This document shows, in pieces, positions 21,066 through 28,941 of a stretch of DNA of 35,094 bases. The stretch is taken from positions 1-35,094 of the forward strand of contig CALMVY010000094.1 in NCBI GenBank assembly GCA_937873245.1, in the 5' to 3' direction. Below the pieces are notes generated by a model, which did not search any database, was not told where the DNA came from, and saw nothing but the letters and a program-made list of their open reading frames with translations. The translations under genes and the position numbers were made by a program. Position 1 is the stretch's first letter, and each line of letters begins with the position of its first letter. Origin of the DNA: an uncultured Arthrobacter sp. (GTDB lineage: Bacteria > Actinomycetota > Actinomycetes > Actinomycetales > Micrococcaceae).

Positions 21066-21482
21066 ATGCTTATCCCACGTCGAGTCAAGCACCGTAAGCA
21101 GCACCACCCGGGTCGTTCCGGCGCTGCTACGGGCGGCACCAAGGTCTCCTTCGGTGAATGGGGTATCCAGGCTCTGAGCCCGGCATACGTCACCAACCGT
21201 CAGATCGAATCTGCCCGTATCGCGATGACCCGCCACATCAAGCGTGGCGGCAAGGTCTGGATCAACATCTACCCGGACCGTCCGCTGACGAAGAAGCCTG
21301 CCGAAACCCGTATGGGTTCCGGTAAGGGTTCTCCGGAATGGTGGGTCTCAAACGTCAAGCCGGGCCGGGTTCTCTTCGAACTCTCCGGTGTCAGTGAAGA
21401 GGTAGCTCGCGAGGCCCTGCGCCTGGCAATCCACAAGCTGCCGTTGAAGGCACGCATTGTGCGTCGCGAAGGTGGTGAGTAG
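21066..21482 (+). CDS. rplP: 50S ribosomal protein L16
   Basis: L16 is near the A site and helps position tRNA in the peptidyl-transferase centre. The 138 residues begin MLIPRRVKHRKQHHPGRSG and contain KRGGKVWINIYPDRPLTKKP and RMGSGKGSPEWWV. The ribosome site (AAGGAGGACAGG) is inside the end of rpsC. Confidence 0.98.
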   Translation: MLIPRRVKHRKQHHPGRSGAATGGTKVSFGEWGIQALSPAYVTNRQIESARIAMTRHIKRGGKVWINIYPDRPLTKKPAETRMGSGKGSPEWWVSNVKPGRVLFELSGVSEEVAREALRLAIHKLPLKARIVRREGGE

Positions 21483-21484
21483 AA

Positions 21485-21814
21485 ATGGCAGTAGGATCCA
21501 AGGAACTTGCATCCGCACAGCTGGACGGTTTCGACAACGAGCGTCTCGTTGAAGAACTCCGCAAGGCCAAGGAAGAGCTGTTCAACCTGCGTTTCCAGTC
21601 CGCCACCGGTCAGCTGGAGAACCACGGTCGTCTGCGCGCGGTAAAGAAGGACATCGCCCGCATCTACACCGTTCTCCGTGAGCGCGAGCTGGGCATTCGT
21701 GCCGAGGTTGCCGCACCGGTTGTGGAAGCCAAGGAAGAAAAGAAGTCCAAGAAGGCTGCAACCAAGAAGGCCGAAAAGGCTGAAACGGTTGAGACCGAGG
21801 AGGACGCCAAGTGA
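21485..21814 (+). CDS. rpmC: 50S ribosomal protein L29, long form
   Basis: L29 is a two-helix protein at the tunnel exit. The conserved core (LDGFDNERLVEELRKAKEEL through the ARIYTVLRERELG segment) ends near residue 75. The protein then continues for about 35 residues of Lys/Glu/Ala repeats (EEKKSKKAATKKAEKAE), making it 109 residues against the usual 60-80. The tail is probably disordered. Its stop overlaps the rpsQ start by four bases. Confidence 0.96.
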   Translation: MAVGSKELASAQLDGFDNERLVEELRKAKEELFNLRFQSATGQLENHGRLRAVKKDIARIYTVLRERELGIRAEVAAPVVEAKEEKKSKKAATKKAEKAETVETEEDAK

Positions 21815-22119
21815 GTGAAAAGGACGAGAACGTGACGGAAACTGTTTCCGGTGCAGCCACGGCTGACGAGCGCGGTTACCGTAAGACGAAGCGCGGCTAC
21901 GTCGTCTCGGACAAGATGGAAAAGACCATCGTTGTCCAGGTCGAAGACCGCGTGAAGCACGCCCTCTACGGCAAGGTTATCCGCCGCAACACGAAGATCA
22001 AGGCTCACGACGAAGAGAACAGCGCCGGCATCGGCGACCTCGTTCTCCTCGCCGAGACCCGCCCGCTCTCCGCTACCAAGCGGTGGCGTCTGGTGGAGAT
22101 CCTCGAGAAGGCCAAGTAA
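21811..22119 (+). CDS. rpsQ: 30S ribosomal protein S17
   Basis: S17 is an OB-fold protein of the 30S body. The core starts near residue 30 (RKTKRGYVVSDKMEKTIVVQ) and ends in KRWRLVEILEKAK. An N-terminal extension of about 25 acidic and Ala/Thr residues is present if GTG 21811 is the start; that start overlaps the rpmC stop. A second in-frame GTG at 21832 would shorten it by seven residues. It is the last gene of the S10 operon, followed by a terminator. Confidence 0.96.
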   Translation: MSEKDENVTETVSGAATADERGYRKTKRGYVVSDKMEKTIVVQVEDRVKHALYGKVIRRNTKIKAHDEENSAGIGDLVLLAETRPLSATKRWRLVEILEKAK

Positions 22120-22140
22120 CACCCGCAGCCTCGCTGTCAG

Positions 22141-22176
22141 AGAAACCCCCGTTCCCTTCTGGGAGCGGGGGTTTCT
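22141..22176 (+). terminator. Terminator between S10 and spc operons
   Basis: AGAAACCCCCGTTCCC (22141-22156) pairs with GGGAGCGGGGGTTTCT (22161-22176), 16 bp with one G-T pair and a TTCT loop, 21 bases after rpsQ. The T run is embedded in the stem rather than following it, so termination may be partial. Confidence 0.8.
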
Positions 22177-22331
22177 CCGTTGCCGGGGCCTGCCGGGGAC
22201 GCCGGCGCGCCACGGGGTGCACATTTTCAGCAGGCGTACGACGCCGACGGGCCGGGTTCTCGGGGGAGTGCGGCGGACGGCGGGCCAAGAGGCTGCCGTG
22301 CGTGACGCCGTCGTCTGTGGTATTGGCCGAT

Positions 22332-22360
22332 TCTGACTGGGGGCCCAAACGTGCTAAGAT
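22332..22360 (+). promoter_or_regulatory. Candidate spc operon promoter
   Basis: TCTGAC at 22332-22337 and TAAGAT at 22355-22360 are 17 bases apart, and TGC just before the -10 makes an extended -10 element. Its place after a terminator and before a long leader supports a real, independent promoter for rplN and the genes after it. Confidence 0.55.
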
Positions 22361-22608
22361 TTTGAGTTTGTATGGCGCCTTCTGTGCGCCGTCATCAACC
22401 TCGTAAACAATCGTGCCACGGCATAGTGCCCCCTAGCGCCCCGATCCGTCGGGATCCGCGTGGGAAGCAAATGTTTTTGGCACGGGAGTTTAGGCCTGGT
22501 CTGGCAAAATCCAGGCAGGTCAAGAGACACCCCGATCAACCGTTCCGCAAGGCTCATTCCGTAGGAAGATTTTCGGTCTGAGAACCAGCGCGACGCAAGG
22601 AGTAAATA

Positions 22609-22977
22609 GTGATTCAGCAGGAGTCGCGACTCAAGGTCGCCGACAACACGGGTGCTAAGGAAATCCTTACCATTCGCGTTCTCGGTGGATCTGGCCGTCG
22701 CTACGCAGGCATTGGCGACGTCATCGTCGCTACCGTCAAGGACGCAATTCCGGGCGGCAACGTAAAGAAGGGCGACGTCGTCAAGGCTGTCATCGTCCGT
22801 ACCAAGAAGGAACGCCGCCGTGCGGATGGTTCCTACATCAAGTTTGACGAGAACGCAGCTGTGATCCTGAAGGCTGACGGTGACCCCCGCGGTACCCGTA
22901 TCTTCGGACCGGTTGGTCGTGAACTTCGCGATAAGAAGTTCATGAAGATCGTTTCTCTGGCTCCGGAGGTGCTTTAG
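22609..22977 (+). CDS. rplN: 50S ribosomal protein L14
   Basis: L14 sits at the subunit interface and contacts L19 and 16S rRNA. The 122 residues run MIQQESRLKVADNTGAKE to SLAPEVL as in the family, including the GDVVKAVIVRTKKERRR segment. The start is GTG 22609 with AAGGAG upstream. It is the first gene of the spc operon here. Confidence 0.98.
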   Translation: MIQQESRLKVADNTGAKEILTIRVLGGSGRRYAGIGDVIVATVKDAIPGGNVKKGDVVKAVIVRTKKERRRADGSYIKFDENAAVILKADGDPRGTRIFGPVGRELRDKKFMKIVSLAPEVL

Positions 22978-22980
22978 TCC

Positions 22981-23340
22981 ATGGCTAAGATCAAAAAGGG
23001 TGACCTGGTTCAGGTCATCACTGGCGCCAAGGCTGAGCGCGGCGGCGACAAGGGCAAGCAGGGCAAGGTTCTGCGCGTGTTCCCCGAGACCAACCGCGTG
23101 CTGGTCGAAGGAATTAACCGCGTCACCAAGCACACCAAGGTCGGTCAGTCGCAGCGCGGCACCAAGACCGGTGGCATCGAAGTCGTCGAGGCTACGATCC
23201 ACATCTCCAACGTGGCTCTGGTTGACCCGTCCACCAAGAAGCCCACCCGCGTCGGTTTCCGCACCGAGACCGTTGAGCGCGATGGCGTGAAGCGTGAAGT
23301 GCGTGTCCGCGTGGCCAAGAGCTCAGGGAAGGACATCTAA
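22981..23340 (+). CDS. rplX: 50S ribosomal protein L24
   Basis: L24 starts 50S assembly on 23S rRNA. The 119 residues contain the KOW-like KIKKGDLVQVITGAKAERGGD, the HTKVGQSQRGTKTGGIEVVE stretch and the VDPSTKKPTRVGF motif. Its stop codon overlaps the rplE start by one base (TAATG). Confidence 0.98.
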   Translation: MAKIKKGDLVQVITGAKAERGGDKGKQGKVLRVFPETNRVLVEGINRVTKHTKVGQSQRGTKTGGIEVVEATIHISNVALVDPSTKKPTRVGFRTETVERDGVKREVRVRVAKSSGKDI

Positions 23341-23921
23341 TGACTGAGACTCTCGAGACTCCGGCAAGCAAGATCGTTCCTCGTCTGAAGACCAAGTACG
23401 CGGATTCCATCAAGAGCACGCTCGTTGAGGAATTCAAGTACGAGAACGTCAACCAGGTTCCCCGTCTGGTCAAGGTCGTTGTGAACATGGGTGTTGGAGA
23501 TGCCGCCAAGGACTCCAAGCTGATCGACGGCGCTGTCCGCGATCTGACCCTGATCACCGGCCAGAAGCCGCAGGTAACCAAGGCCCGCAAGTCGATCGCA
23601 CAGTTCAAGCTGCGCGAAGGCATGCCGATCGGTGCACACGCAACTCTGCGTGGGGACCGCATGTGGGAATTCCTGGACCGTCTGGTCACGCTGGCTCTGC
23701 CGCGTATCCGCGACTTCCGGGGCCTCAGCGGCAAGCAGTTCGACGGCAACGGCAACTACACCTTCGGTCTGACCGAGCAGGTTATGTTCCACGAGATCGA
23801 CCAGGATTCCATCGACCGCGTTCGCGGCATGGACATCACCGTCGTGACCACTGCCAAGACCGACGACGAAGGCCGCGCGCTGCTCAAGGCGCTTGGCTTC
23901 CCGTTCAAGACCGAAGATTAA
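23340..23921 (+). CDS. rplE: 50S ribosomal protein L5
   Basis: L5 binds 5S rRNA and contacts the P-site tRNA. The 193 residues have the conserved VVNMGVGDA, PQVTKARKSIAQFKLREGMP and LPRIRDFRGLSGKQFDGNGN stretches, with an N-terminal extension of about ten residues (TETLETPASK). It is translationally coupled to rplX. rpsN, which follows rplE in many bacteria, is absent. Confidence 0.98.
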   Translation: MTETLETPASKIVPRLKTKYADSIKSTLVEEFKYENVNQVPRLVKVVVNMGVGDAAKDSKLIDGAVRDLTLITGQKPQVTKARKSIAQFKLREGMPIGAHATLRGDRMWEFLDRLVTLALPRIRDFRGLSGKQFDGNGNYTFGLTEQVMFHEIDQDSIDRVRGMDITVVTTAKTDDEGRALLKALGFPFKTED

Positions 23922-23938
23922 TCTAGCTACGTAAAAGG

Positions 23939-23985
23939 TCCGTCCGTGCTGCCCCCGAATTCTGTTCGGAAAACTGCACGGCGGA
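23939..23985 (+). promoter_or_regulatory. Nested stem-loop between rplE and rpsH
   Basis: TCCGTCCGTGC (23939-23949) pairs with GCACGGCGGA (23976-23985), with one bulged T. Inside it, CCGAA (23955-23959) pairs with TTCGG (23965-23969). The gap of 94 bases contains no open frame for S14. In E. coli S8 binds its own mRNA near the L5 start to repress the spc operon. This element is placed to do a similar job, which is inference. Confidence 0.5.
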
Positions 23986-24015
23986 AACCGTTATGAGGAA
24001 GGGCAAGAGCCCACC

Positions 24016-24414
24016 ATGACAATGACAGATCCCGTCGCAGACATGCTTACGCGTCTGCGCAACGCAAACTCGGCATACCACGATTCCGTGTCTATGCCGT
24101 ACAGCAAGCTCAAGGCACGCGTCGCCGACATCCTGAAGGCCGAAGGTTACATCGCCTCCTGGAAAGAAGAAGACGCTGAGGTTGGCAAGAAGCTGACCCT
24201 CGAGCTCAAGTTCGGTCCGAACCGCGAGCGTTCCATCGCTGGCGTTCGTCGTATTTCCAAGCCGGGACTGCGCGTTTACGCAAAGTCCACCAACCTGCCG
24301 CACGTGCTCGGTGGCCTGGGTGTCGCAATCCTGTCCACCTCTTCCGGCCTCTTGACTGACAAGCAGGCCGGCAAGAAGGGCGTGGGCGGCGAAGTCCTCG
24401 CTTACGTCTGGTAA
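24016..24414 (+). CDS. rpsH: 30S ribosomal protein S8
   Basis: S8 binds helix 21 of 16S rRNA and helps organise the 30S platform. The 132 residues include DPVADMLTRLRNANSAYHD and the C-terminal RNA-binding GVAILSTSSGLLTDKQA. The start is ATG 24016 with GAGGAAGGGC upstream; a second in-frame ATG at 24022 would remove two residues. Confidence 0.97.
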   Translation: MTMTDPVADMLTRLRNANSAYHDSVSMPYSKLKARVADILKAEGYIASWKEEDAEVGKKLTLELKFGPNRERSIAGVRRISKPGLRVYAKSTNLPHVLGGLGVAILSTSSGLLTDKQAGKKGVGGEVLAYVW

Positions 24415-24432
24415 CGGGAAAGGAAGAGAATA

Positions 24433-24969
24433 ATGTCACGTATTGGACGTCTCCCCATCACCGTTCCTGCCGGCGTTGAGGTCAAGGTTGACGGCTCTGT
24501 CGTCAACGTCAAGGGTTCCAAAGGCGAGCTGAGCCACACTGTGCCCAGCCCGATCGAGGTTTCCCTGGAAGATGGCACCCTGACTGTCGCCCGCCCGAAC
24601 GACGAGCGCGCCTCACGTTCGCTGCACGGCCTGACCCGCACCCTGATCGCCAACATGATCCAGGGTGTCACCGCAGGCTACGAGAAGAAGCTTGAAATCG
24701 TCGGTACCGGTTACCGCGTTCAGGCAAAGGGTGCTGACCTGGAGTTCGCTCTGGGCTACAGCCACCCGGTTAACATCACGGCACCGAACGGCATCACCTT
24801 TGCAGTAGAGACCCCGACCAAGCTCTCTGTTTCAGGTATCTCCAAGCAGCAGGTCGGCGAGGTTGCTGCCAACATTCGCAAGCTGCGGAAGCCGGACCCC
24901 TACAAGGGCAAGGGCATCCGTTACGCAGGCGAAGTCATCCGCCGCAAGGTCGGAAAGGCTGGTAAGTAA
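24433..24969 (+). CDS. rplF: 50S ribosomal protein L6
   Basis: L6 lies at the base of the L7/L12 stalk near the factor-binding site. The 178 residues hold two repeats of the L6 fold and the C-terminal DPYKGKGIRYAGEVIRRKVGK. AAAGGAAGAG precedes ATG 24433. rplR follows after two bases. Confidence 0.98.
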   Translation: MSRIGRLPITVPAGVEVKVDGSVVNVKGSKGELSHTVPSPIEVSLEDGTLTVARPNDERASRSLHGLTRTLIANMIQGVTAGYEKKLEIVGTGYRVQAKGADLEFALGYSHPVNITAPNGITFAVETPTKLSVSGISKQQVGEVAANIRKLRKPDPYKGKGIRYAGEVIRRKVGKAGK

Positions 24970-24971
24970 CC

Positions 24972-25355
24972 ATGGCGATCGCAATTAACAAGAAGCGTAC
25001 GAACAAGAGCAAGTCTGCCCAGCGCAGCCGTCGCCAGCTTCGTATCCGCAAGCGCATCTCCGGCACGGCTGTACGTCCTCGTCTGGTCGTCAACCGTTCC
25101 GCACGCCACGTATTCGTCCAGGTTGTCGATGACACCAAGGGCCTGACCGTAGCGAGCGCCTCCACTTTGGAAGCCGACCTTCGTGCATTCGACGGTGACA
25201 AGACTGCCAAGGCCAAGCGCGTTGGCGAGCTCGTCGCCGAGCGTGCCAAGGCTGCCGGTATCGAAGCAGTTGTCTTCGACCGCGGTGGTAACAAGTACCA
25301 CGGCCGGATCGCCGCCGTCGCTGACGGCGCACGTGAAGGTGGGCTGGCACTGTGA
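24972..25355 (+). CDS. rplR: 50S ribosomal protein L18
   Basis: L18 bridges 5S rRNA to the 50S subunit. The 127 residues have the basic N-terminus (NKKRTNKSKSAQRSRRQL), the RPRLVVNRSARHVFVQVVDD stretch and FDRGGNKYHGRIAAVADGAR. Its stop overlaps the rpsE start by four bases. Confidence 0.98.
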   Translation: MAIAINKKRTNKSKSAQRSRRQLRIRKRISGTAVRPRLVVNRSARHVFVQVVDDTKGLTVASASTLEADLRAFDGDKTAKAKRVGELVAERAKAAGIEAVVFDRGGNKYHGRIAAVADGAREGGLAL

Positions 25356-26062
25356 CCGAAAATAACGAAAAGGACATTCAGGTGACTGAAGCTGTAGCTG
25401 CTCCGGCAACTGAGACCGCTGCGCCTGCTACCACCGATGACCGCCGTGGTGGCGCTCGTCGTGGCGAGCGTGGCGACCGCGGCCAGGGCCGTGGCGACCG
25501 TGGTGGCCGTGGTGGCCGCGATGGTGGCCGCGAAGCCGAAAAGAGCCAGTTCGTAGAGCGCGTCGTAACCATCAACCGTGTTTCCAAGGTCGTCAAGGGT
25601 GGTCGTCGCTTCAGCTTCACCGCCCTCGTCGTCGTCGGTGACGGCAACGGTATGGTCGGCGTCGGCTACGGCAAGGCTAAGGAAGTTCCTGCCGCCATCG
25701 CGAAGGGCGTTGAAGAGGCCAAGAAGTCCTTCTTCCGCGTTCCCCGCATCGGCAGCACCATCCCGCACCGCGTTCAGGGTGAAGCCGCCGCAGGCGTCGT
25801 TATGCTGCGTCCGGCTTCCGCCGGTACCGGTGTTATCGCCGGCGGTCCGGTCCGTGCAGTACTGGAGTGCGTGGGCATCCACGACATCCTCTCCAAGTCG
25901 CTCGGTTCCTCCAACGCCATCAACATCGTGCACGCGACCGTTGACGCGCTGAAGCGCCTCGAAGAGCCGGCAGCAGTGGCAGCACGCCGCGGCCTCCCGC
26001 TCGACGAGATCGCCCCGCCGGCAATGGTGAAGGCGCTCCTGAACCAGAAGGCAGGTGTCTGA
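25352..26062 (+). CDS. rpsE: 30S ribosomal protein S5 with Arg/Gly-rich N-terminus
   Basis: S5 helps form the mRNA entry channel and affects accuracy. The conserved protein begins near residue 65 (FVERVVTINRVSKVVKGGRR) and contains GKAKEVPAAIAKGVEEAKK, TGVIAGGPVRAVLE and GSSNAINIVHAT. Before it is a ~64-residue extension: an acidic and Ala/Thr part, then Arg/Gly/Asp repeats such as RGDRGGRGGRDGGR. Such extensions occur in actinobacterial S5. The start is GTG 25352, overlapping rplR; an alternative GTG 25382 would remove ten residues. Total 236 residues. Confidence 0.97.
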   Translation: MTENNEKDIQVTEAVAAPATETAAPATTDDRRGGARRGERGDRGQGRGDRGGRGGRDGGREAEKSQFVERVVTINRVSKVVKGGRRFSFTALVVVGDGNGMVGVGYGKAKEVPAAIAKGVEEAKKSFFRVPRIGSTIPHRVQGEAAAGVVMLRPASAGTGVIAGGPVRAVLECVGIHDILSKSLGSSNAINIVHATVDALKRLEEPAAVAARRGLPLDEIAPPAMVKALLNQKAGV

Positions 26063-26065
26063 GTC

Positions 26066-26272
26066 ATGGCTAAGAACGTGCTTGTCTCCGACGCAAAGTT
26101 GGAGATCACTCAGATTAAGTCCGCCATTGGCGGCAAGCAGAACCAGCGCGACACCCTGCGGTCCCTCGGCCTGAAGCGGATCGGACACACCGTTGTCCGC
26201 ACCGCCGACGCCGTGACCGTCGGCATGGTCAACACGGTTCCGCACCTGATAAAGGTAGAGGAGGCGAAGTAA
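26066..26272 (+). CDS. rpmD: 50S ribosomal protein L30
   Basis: L30 is a small 50S protein of the 5S rRNA neighbourhood. The 68 residues include KLEITQIKSAIGGKQNQRDT and the GLKRIGHTVVR motif. It has a three-base gap after rpsE, and rplO begins directly after its stop. Confidence 0.98.
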   Translation: MAKNVLVSDAKLEITQIKSAIGGKQNQRDTLRSLGLKRIGHTVVRTADAVTVGMVNTVPHLIKVEEAK

Positions 26273-26767
26273 ATGGCAGAGAAGAACACCGCCGAAAAGG
26301 CACAGGGCGCCACTGCTGAGAAGCAGAACGCACTGAAGGTTCACCACCTGCGTCCCGCCCCGGGTGCCAAGACCGCCAAGACCCGTGTTGGTCGTGGTGA
26401 AGGTTCCAAGGGTAAGACCGCCGGTCGCGGTACCAAGGGTACGAAGGCCCGCTACCAGATCAAGGCTGGCTTTGCCGGCGGCCAGCTGCCGCTGCACATG
26501 CGCCTCCCGAAGCTGCGCGGCTTCAAGAACCCGTTCCGGGTTGAGTTCCAGGTTGTAAACCTGGACAAGCTCAACGAGCTGTTCCCGGAAGGTGGCGCAG
26601 TCACCGTGGAGAACCTGGTCGAAAAGGGTGCCGTTCGCAAGAACCAGCCCGTCAAGGTGCTGGGCACCGGCGACATCACCGTCAAGGTTGACGTCACCGT
26701 CCACGCATTCTCGGCCAGCGCCGCAGAAAAGATTGCTGCAGCAGGCGGAAGCACCACCGCCCTCTAA
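26273..26767 (+). CDS. rplO: 50S ribosomal protein L15
   Basis: L15 is a late 50S assembly protein. The core begins near residue 22 (LKVHHLRPAPGAKTAKTRVG) and contains GRGEGSKGKTAGRGTKGTKA and FAGGQLPLHMRLPKLRGFKN. About 20 Lys/Glu/Ala residues precede the core. It is 164 residues long. It is the last gene of the spc operon in this genome; a strong terminator follows, so secY is not in the same simple unit. Confidence 0.98.
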   Translation: MAEKNTAEKAQGATAEKQNALKVHHLRPAPGAKTAKTRVGRGEGSKGKTAGRGTKGTKARYQIKAGFAGGQLPLHMRLPKLRGFKNPFRVEFQVVNLDKLNELFPEGGAVTVENLVEKGAVRKNQPVKVLGTGDITVKVDVTVHAFSASAAEKIAAAGGSTTAL

Positions 26768-26796
26768 CGGGGCGGCGGGGCAGTTGCCCGTTGTGG

Positions 26797-26850
26797 AAAC
26801 TCCCGGTACGCGGGGCTCAGGCCCCGCGTGCCGGGAGTTTTTCTGTTTTT
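26797..26850 (+). terminator. Terminator after rplO
   Basis: AAACTCCCGGTACGCGGGGC (26797-26816) pairs with its near-exact complement at 26821-26840, a 20-bp stem with one G-T pair and a TCAG loop. It is followed by TTCTGTTTTT. This is among the strongest stops in the window. Confidence 0.93.
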
Positions 26851-26910
26851 CCCGGCCCTGCGATTGTTCGCAGGGCGCGTCCACCCGTTAGACTCGGTTG
26901 TTGGGTTTAT

Positions 26911-26940
26911 TTGACCTATCTCACACGACTTTACTTAATA
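26911..26940 (+). promoter_or_regulatory. Candidate promoter of secY-adk-map
   Basis: TTGACC at 26911-26916 and TTAATA at 26935-26940 lie 18 bases apart in an AT-rich patch just after the rplO terminator. A second -10-like TAGACT (26889-26894) with TTGTTC (26864-26869) 19 bases upstream could be a second start. The first is the better match, but its -10 is only 13 bases before the TTG codon, so if it is used the message would be nearly leaderless; the second avoids that. Confidence 0.4.
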
Positions 26941-26953
26941 CTCAGGAGGACGC

Positions 26954-28264
26954 TTGCTTAGCGCATTTGGCCGGGCCTTTCGCACGCCTGATCTGCGACG
27001 CAAGTTGTTGTTCACGCTGGGAATCATCACAATCTTCCGCTTGGGTGCTTTCATCCCCTCGCCTGGTGTGAGCTACCAGAATGTCCAGCAATGCTTGCAG
27101 ACCGGTGAGACCTCGGGCGGTATCTACCAGCTCGTCAACCTGTTCAGCGGCGGTGCTTTGCTGCAGGTGTCCGTTTTCGCCCTGGGCATCATGCCGTACA
27201 TCACGGCCAGCATCATCGTGCAGCTGCTCCGGGTGGTCATTCCCCGGTTCCAGCAGCTCTACGAGGAGGGCGCCTCGGGCCAGTCGAAGCTGACGCAGTA
27301 CACCCGTTACCTCACGATCGCCCTGGGCCTGCTGAACGCGACGACGCTGGTGTCGCTGGCACGCTCCGGCCAGCTGCTGCCTAACTGCCAGCTGCCGATC
27401 ATCCCGGACGACAGCATCGTCACCACGATCCTGATCATCATCACGCTGACGGCCGGTACCGGCCTCATCATGTGGATGGGCGAGCTCGTGACCGAAAAGG
27501 GTGTCGGCAACGGCATGTCGCTGCTCATCTTCACCTCCATCGTGTCCAGCTTCCCCGGCTCGCTTGGTGCCATCTGGACCTCGCAGGGCCCGGGCACCTT
27601 CTTCATGGTCCTGGTCATCGGCCTGCTGACCGTGGCCGCGGTGGTCTTCGTGGAGCAGTCCCAGCGCCGCATCCCGGTGCAGTACGCCAAACGAATGATC
27701 GGCCGCCGCACGGTGGGCGGCACCAGCACCTACATCCCGATCAAGGTGAACATGGCCGGCGTCGTGCCCGTCATCTTCGCGTCCTCGATGCTGTACCTCC
27801 CGGGCCTGATCTCGCAGTTCAACCAGCCCCAGCCCGGCGAGCCGGTTGCACCCTGGGTGGAGTGGATCAACAACAACCTGGTCCGCGGCGACCAGCCGAT
27901 CTACATGGTGCTCTACTTCGCCATGATTGTGTTCTTCACTTACTTCTATGTTGCGATCACTTTCAACCCTGAAGAAGTTTCTGACAACATGAAGAAGTAC
28001 GGCGGCTTCATTCCGGGTATCCGTGCCGGCAAGCCGACCGCGGACTACCTGCAGTATGTGCTTTCCAGGATCACCCTCCCCGGTGCCATTTACTTGGCGT
28101 TTGTGGCACTTATCCCGCTCGTCGCACTGGTCCTGATCAACGCCAACCAGAACTTCCCGTTCGGTGGCACCTCGATCCTGATCATGGTCGGCGTAGGTTT
28201 GGAGACCGTCAAGCAGATTGATGCGCAGCTACAGCAGCGTCACTACGAAGGGCTTTTGCGATGA
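26954..28264 (+). CDS. secY: Preprotein translocase subunit SecY
   Basis: SecY is the channel of the Sec translocon, which moves proteins across or into the membrane with SecE, SecG and SecA. The 436 residues show ten hydrophobic segments and the family signatures FRLGAFIPSPGV near the N-terminus, FALGIMPYITASIIVQLL, and the C-terminal FGGTSILIMVGVGLETVKQI. The start is TTG 26954, four bases after AGGAGG and followed by LSAFGRAFRTPDLRRKLLF as expected. The stop overlaps the adk start (ATGA), so the two are coupled. Confidence 0.98.
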   Translation: MLSAFGRAFRTPDLRRKLLFTLGIITIFRLGAFIPSPGVSYQNVQQCLQTGETSGGIYQLVNLFSGGALLQVSVFALGIMPYITASIIVQLLRVVIPRFQQLYEEGASGQSKLTQYTRYLTIALGLLNATTLVSLARSGQLLPNCQLPIIPDDSIVTTILIIITLTAGTGLIMWMGELVTEKGVGNGMSLLIFTSIVSSFPGSLGAIWTSQGPGTFFMVLVIGLLTVAAVVFVEQSQRRIPVQYAKRMIGRRTVGGTSTYIPIKVNMAGVVPVIFASSMLYLPGLISQFNQPQPGEPVAPWVEWINNNLVRGDQPIYMVLYFAMIVFFTYFYVAITFNPEEVSDNMKKYGGFIPGIRAGKPTADYLQYVLSRITLPGAIYLAFVALIPLVALVLINANQNFPFGGTSILIMVGVGLETVKQIDAQLQQRHYEGLLR

Positions 28265-28839
28265 CGAGAATGTTGATTATCGGACCTCCCGGCTCCGGCA
28301 AGGGAACGCAGGCGGAGCGCATTTCCGAGCGCCTCGGCGTCGTTGCGATCTCCACGGGAGACATCTTCCGCGCCAACGTCAAAGGTGAGACGCCGCTTGG
28401 CATCGAAGCCAAGAAGTACATGGACGCGGGCGACTTCGTTCCGGACAGCGTGACCAACAAGATGGTCCGCGACCGCCTCAGCGAGGACGACGTGGAAAAC
28501 GGCTTCCTCCTGGACGGCTACCCGCGCACCACCGCGCAGGTGGACTACCTCGATGGGATCCTCGCCGACGGCGACCAGAAGCTCGACGTCGTCCTGCAGC
28601 TCACGGCCGACGACGAGGAACTCGTCACCCGCCTGCTGGGCCGGGCCAAGGAAACCGGCCGCACCGACGACAACGAAGCCGTCATCCGGCACCGCCTTGA
28701 CCTGTACCACGGCCAGACGGAGGCCGTTGTCGCCAAGTACGCCGACCGCGGCATCCTGACCCGCGTCGACGGCATCGGCGGCATCGACGAGGTCACCGAC
28801 CGCGTCATGCAGGCCATCAAAGAGGCCCAGTCGGCCTGA
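28261..28839 (+). CDS. adk: Adenylate kinase
   Basis: Adenylate kinase interconverts ATP plus AMP and two ADP, balancing nucleotide pools. The 192 residues carry the P-loop GPPGSGKGT at about residues 8-16, the STGDIFRANV AMP-binding stretch, and the DGYPRT motif. The lid is the short form without the zinc-binding Cys residues (RAKETGRTDDNEAVIRHRL). The start ATG 28261 overlaps the secY stop. Confidence 0.98.
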   Translation: MTRMLIIGPPGSGKGTQAERISERLGVVAISTGDIFRANVKGETPLGIEAKKYMDAGDFVPDSVTNKMVRDRLSEDDVENGFLLDGYPRTTAQVDYLDGILADGDQKLDVVLQLTADDEELVTRLLGRAKETGRTDDNEAVIRHRLDLYHGQTEAVVAKYADRGILTRVDGIGGIDEVTDRVMQAIKEAQSA

Positions 28840-28854
28840 TCGGCCCACGGACCT

Positions 28855-28888
28855 TGAGGCTCCTCCCGGAACATCGGGAGGGGCCTCA
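28855..28888 (+). promoter_or_regulatory. Hairpin between adk and map
   Basis: TGAGGCTCCTCCCG pairs with CGGGAGGGGCCTCA, 14 bp with one G-T pair and a six-base loop, 16 bases after adk. No good T run follows, so it may only attenuate or process the message into map. Confidence 0.6.
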
Positions 28889-28941
28889 GCCATTTGGCCG
28901 TCCGCCCAGGGCGGCACAGCCCCATCGAAAGGAAGTTGCGG

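Larger units (their letters stand above)
22120..22608 (+). promoter_or_regulatory. S10-spc operon gap with rplN leader
   Basis: These 489 bases lack a gene. They hold the S10 terminator, a GC-rich stretch, a promoter (22332-22360) and a leader with several helices: ATGGCGC/GCGCCGT (22372-22392, one G-T pair), CGTGCC (22412-22417) with GGCACG (22479-22484) enclosing GATCC/GGATC (22443-22456), and GCCTGG (22494-22499) with CCAGGC (22511-22516). The ribosome site AAGGAG lies before GTG 22609. Confidence 0.5.
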
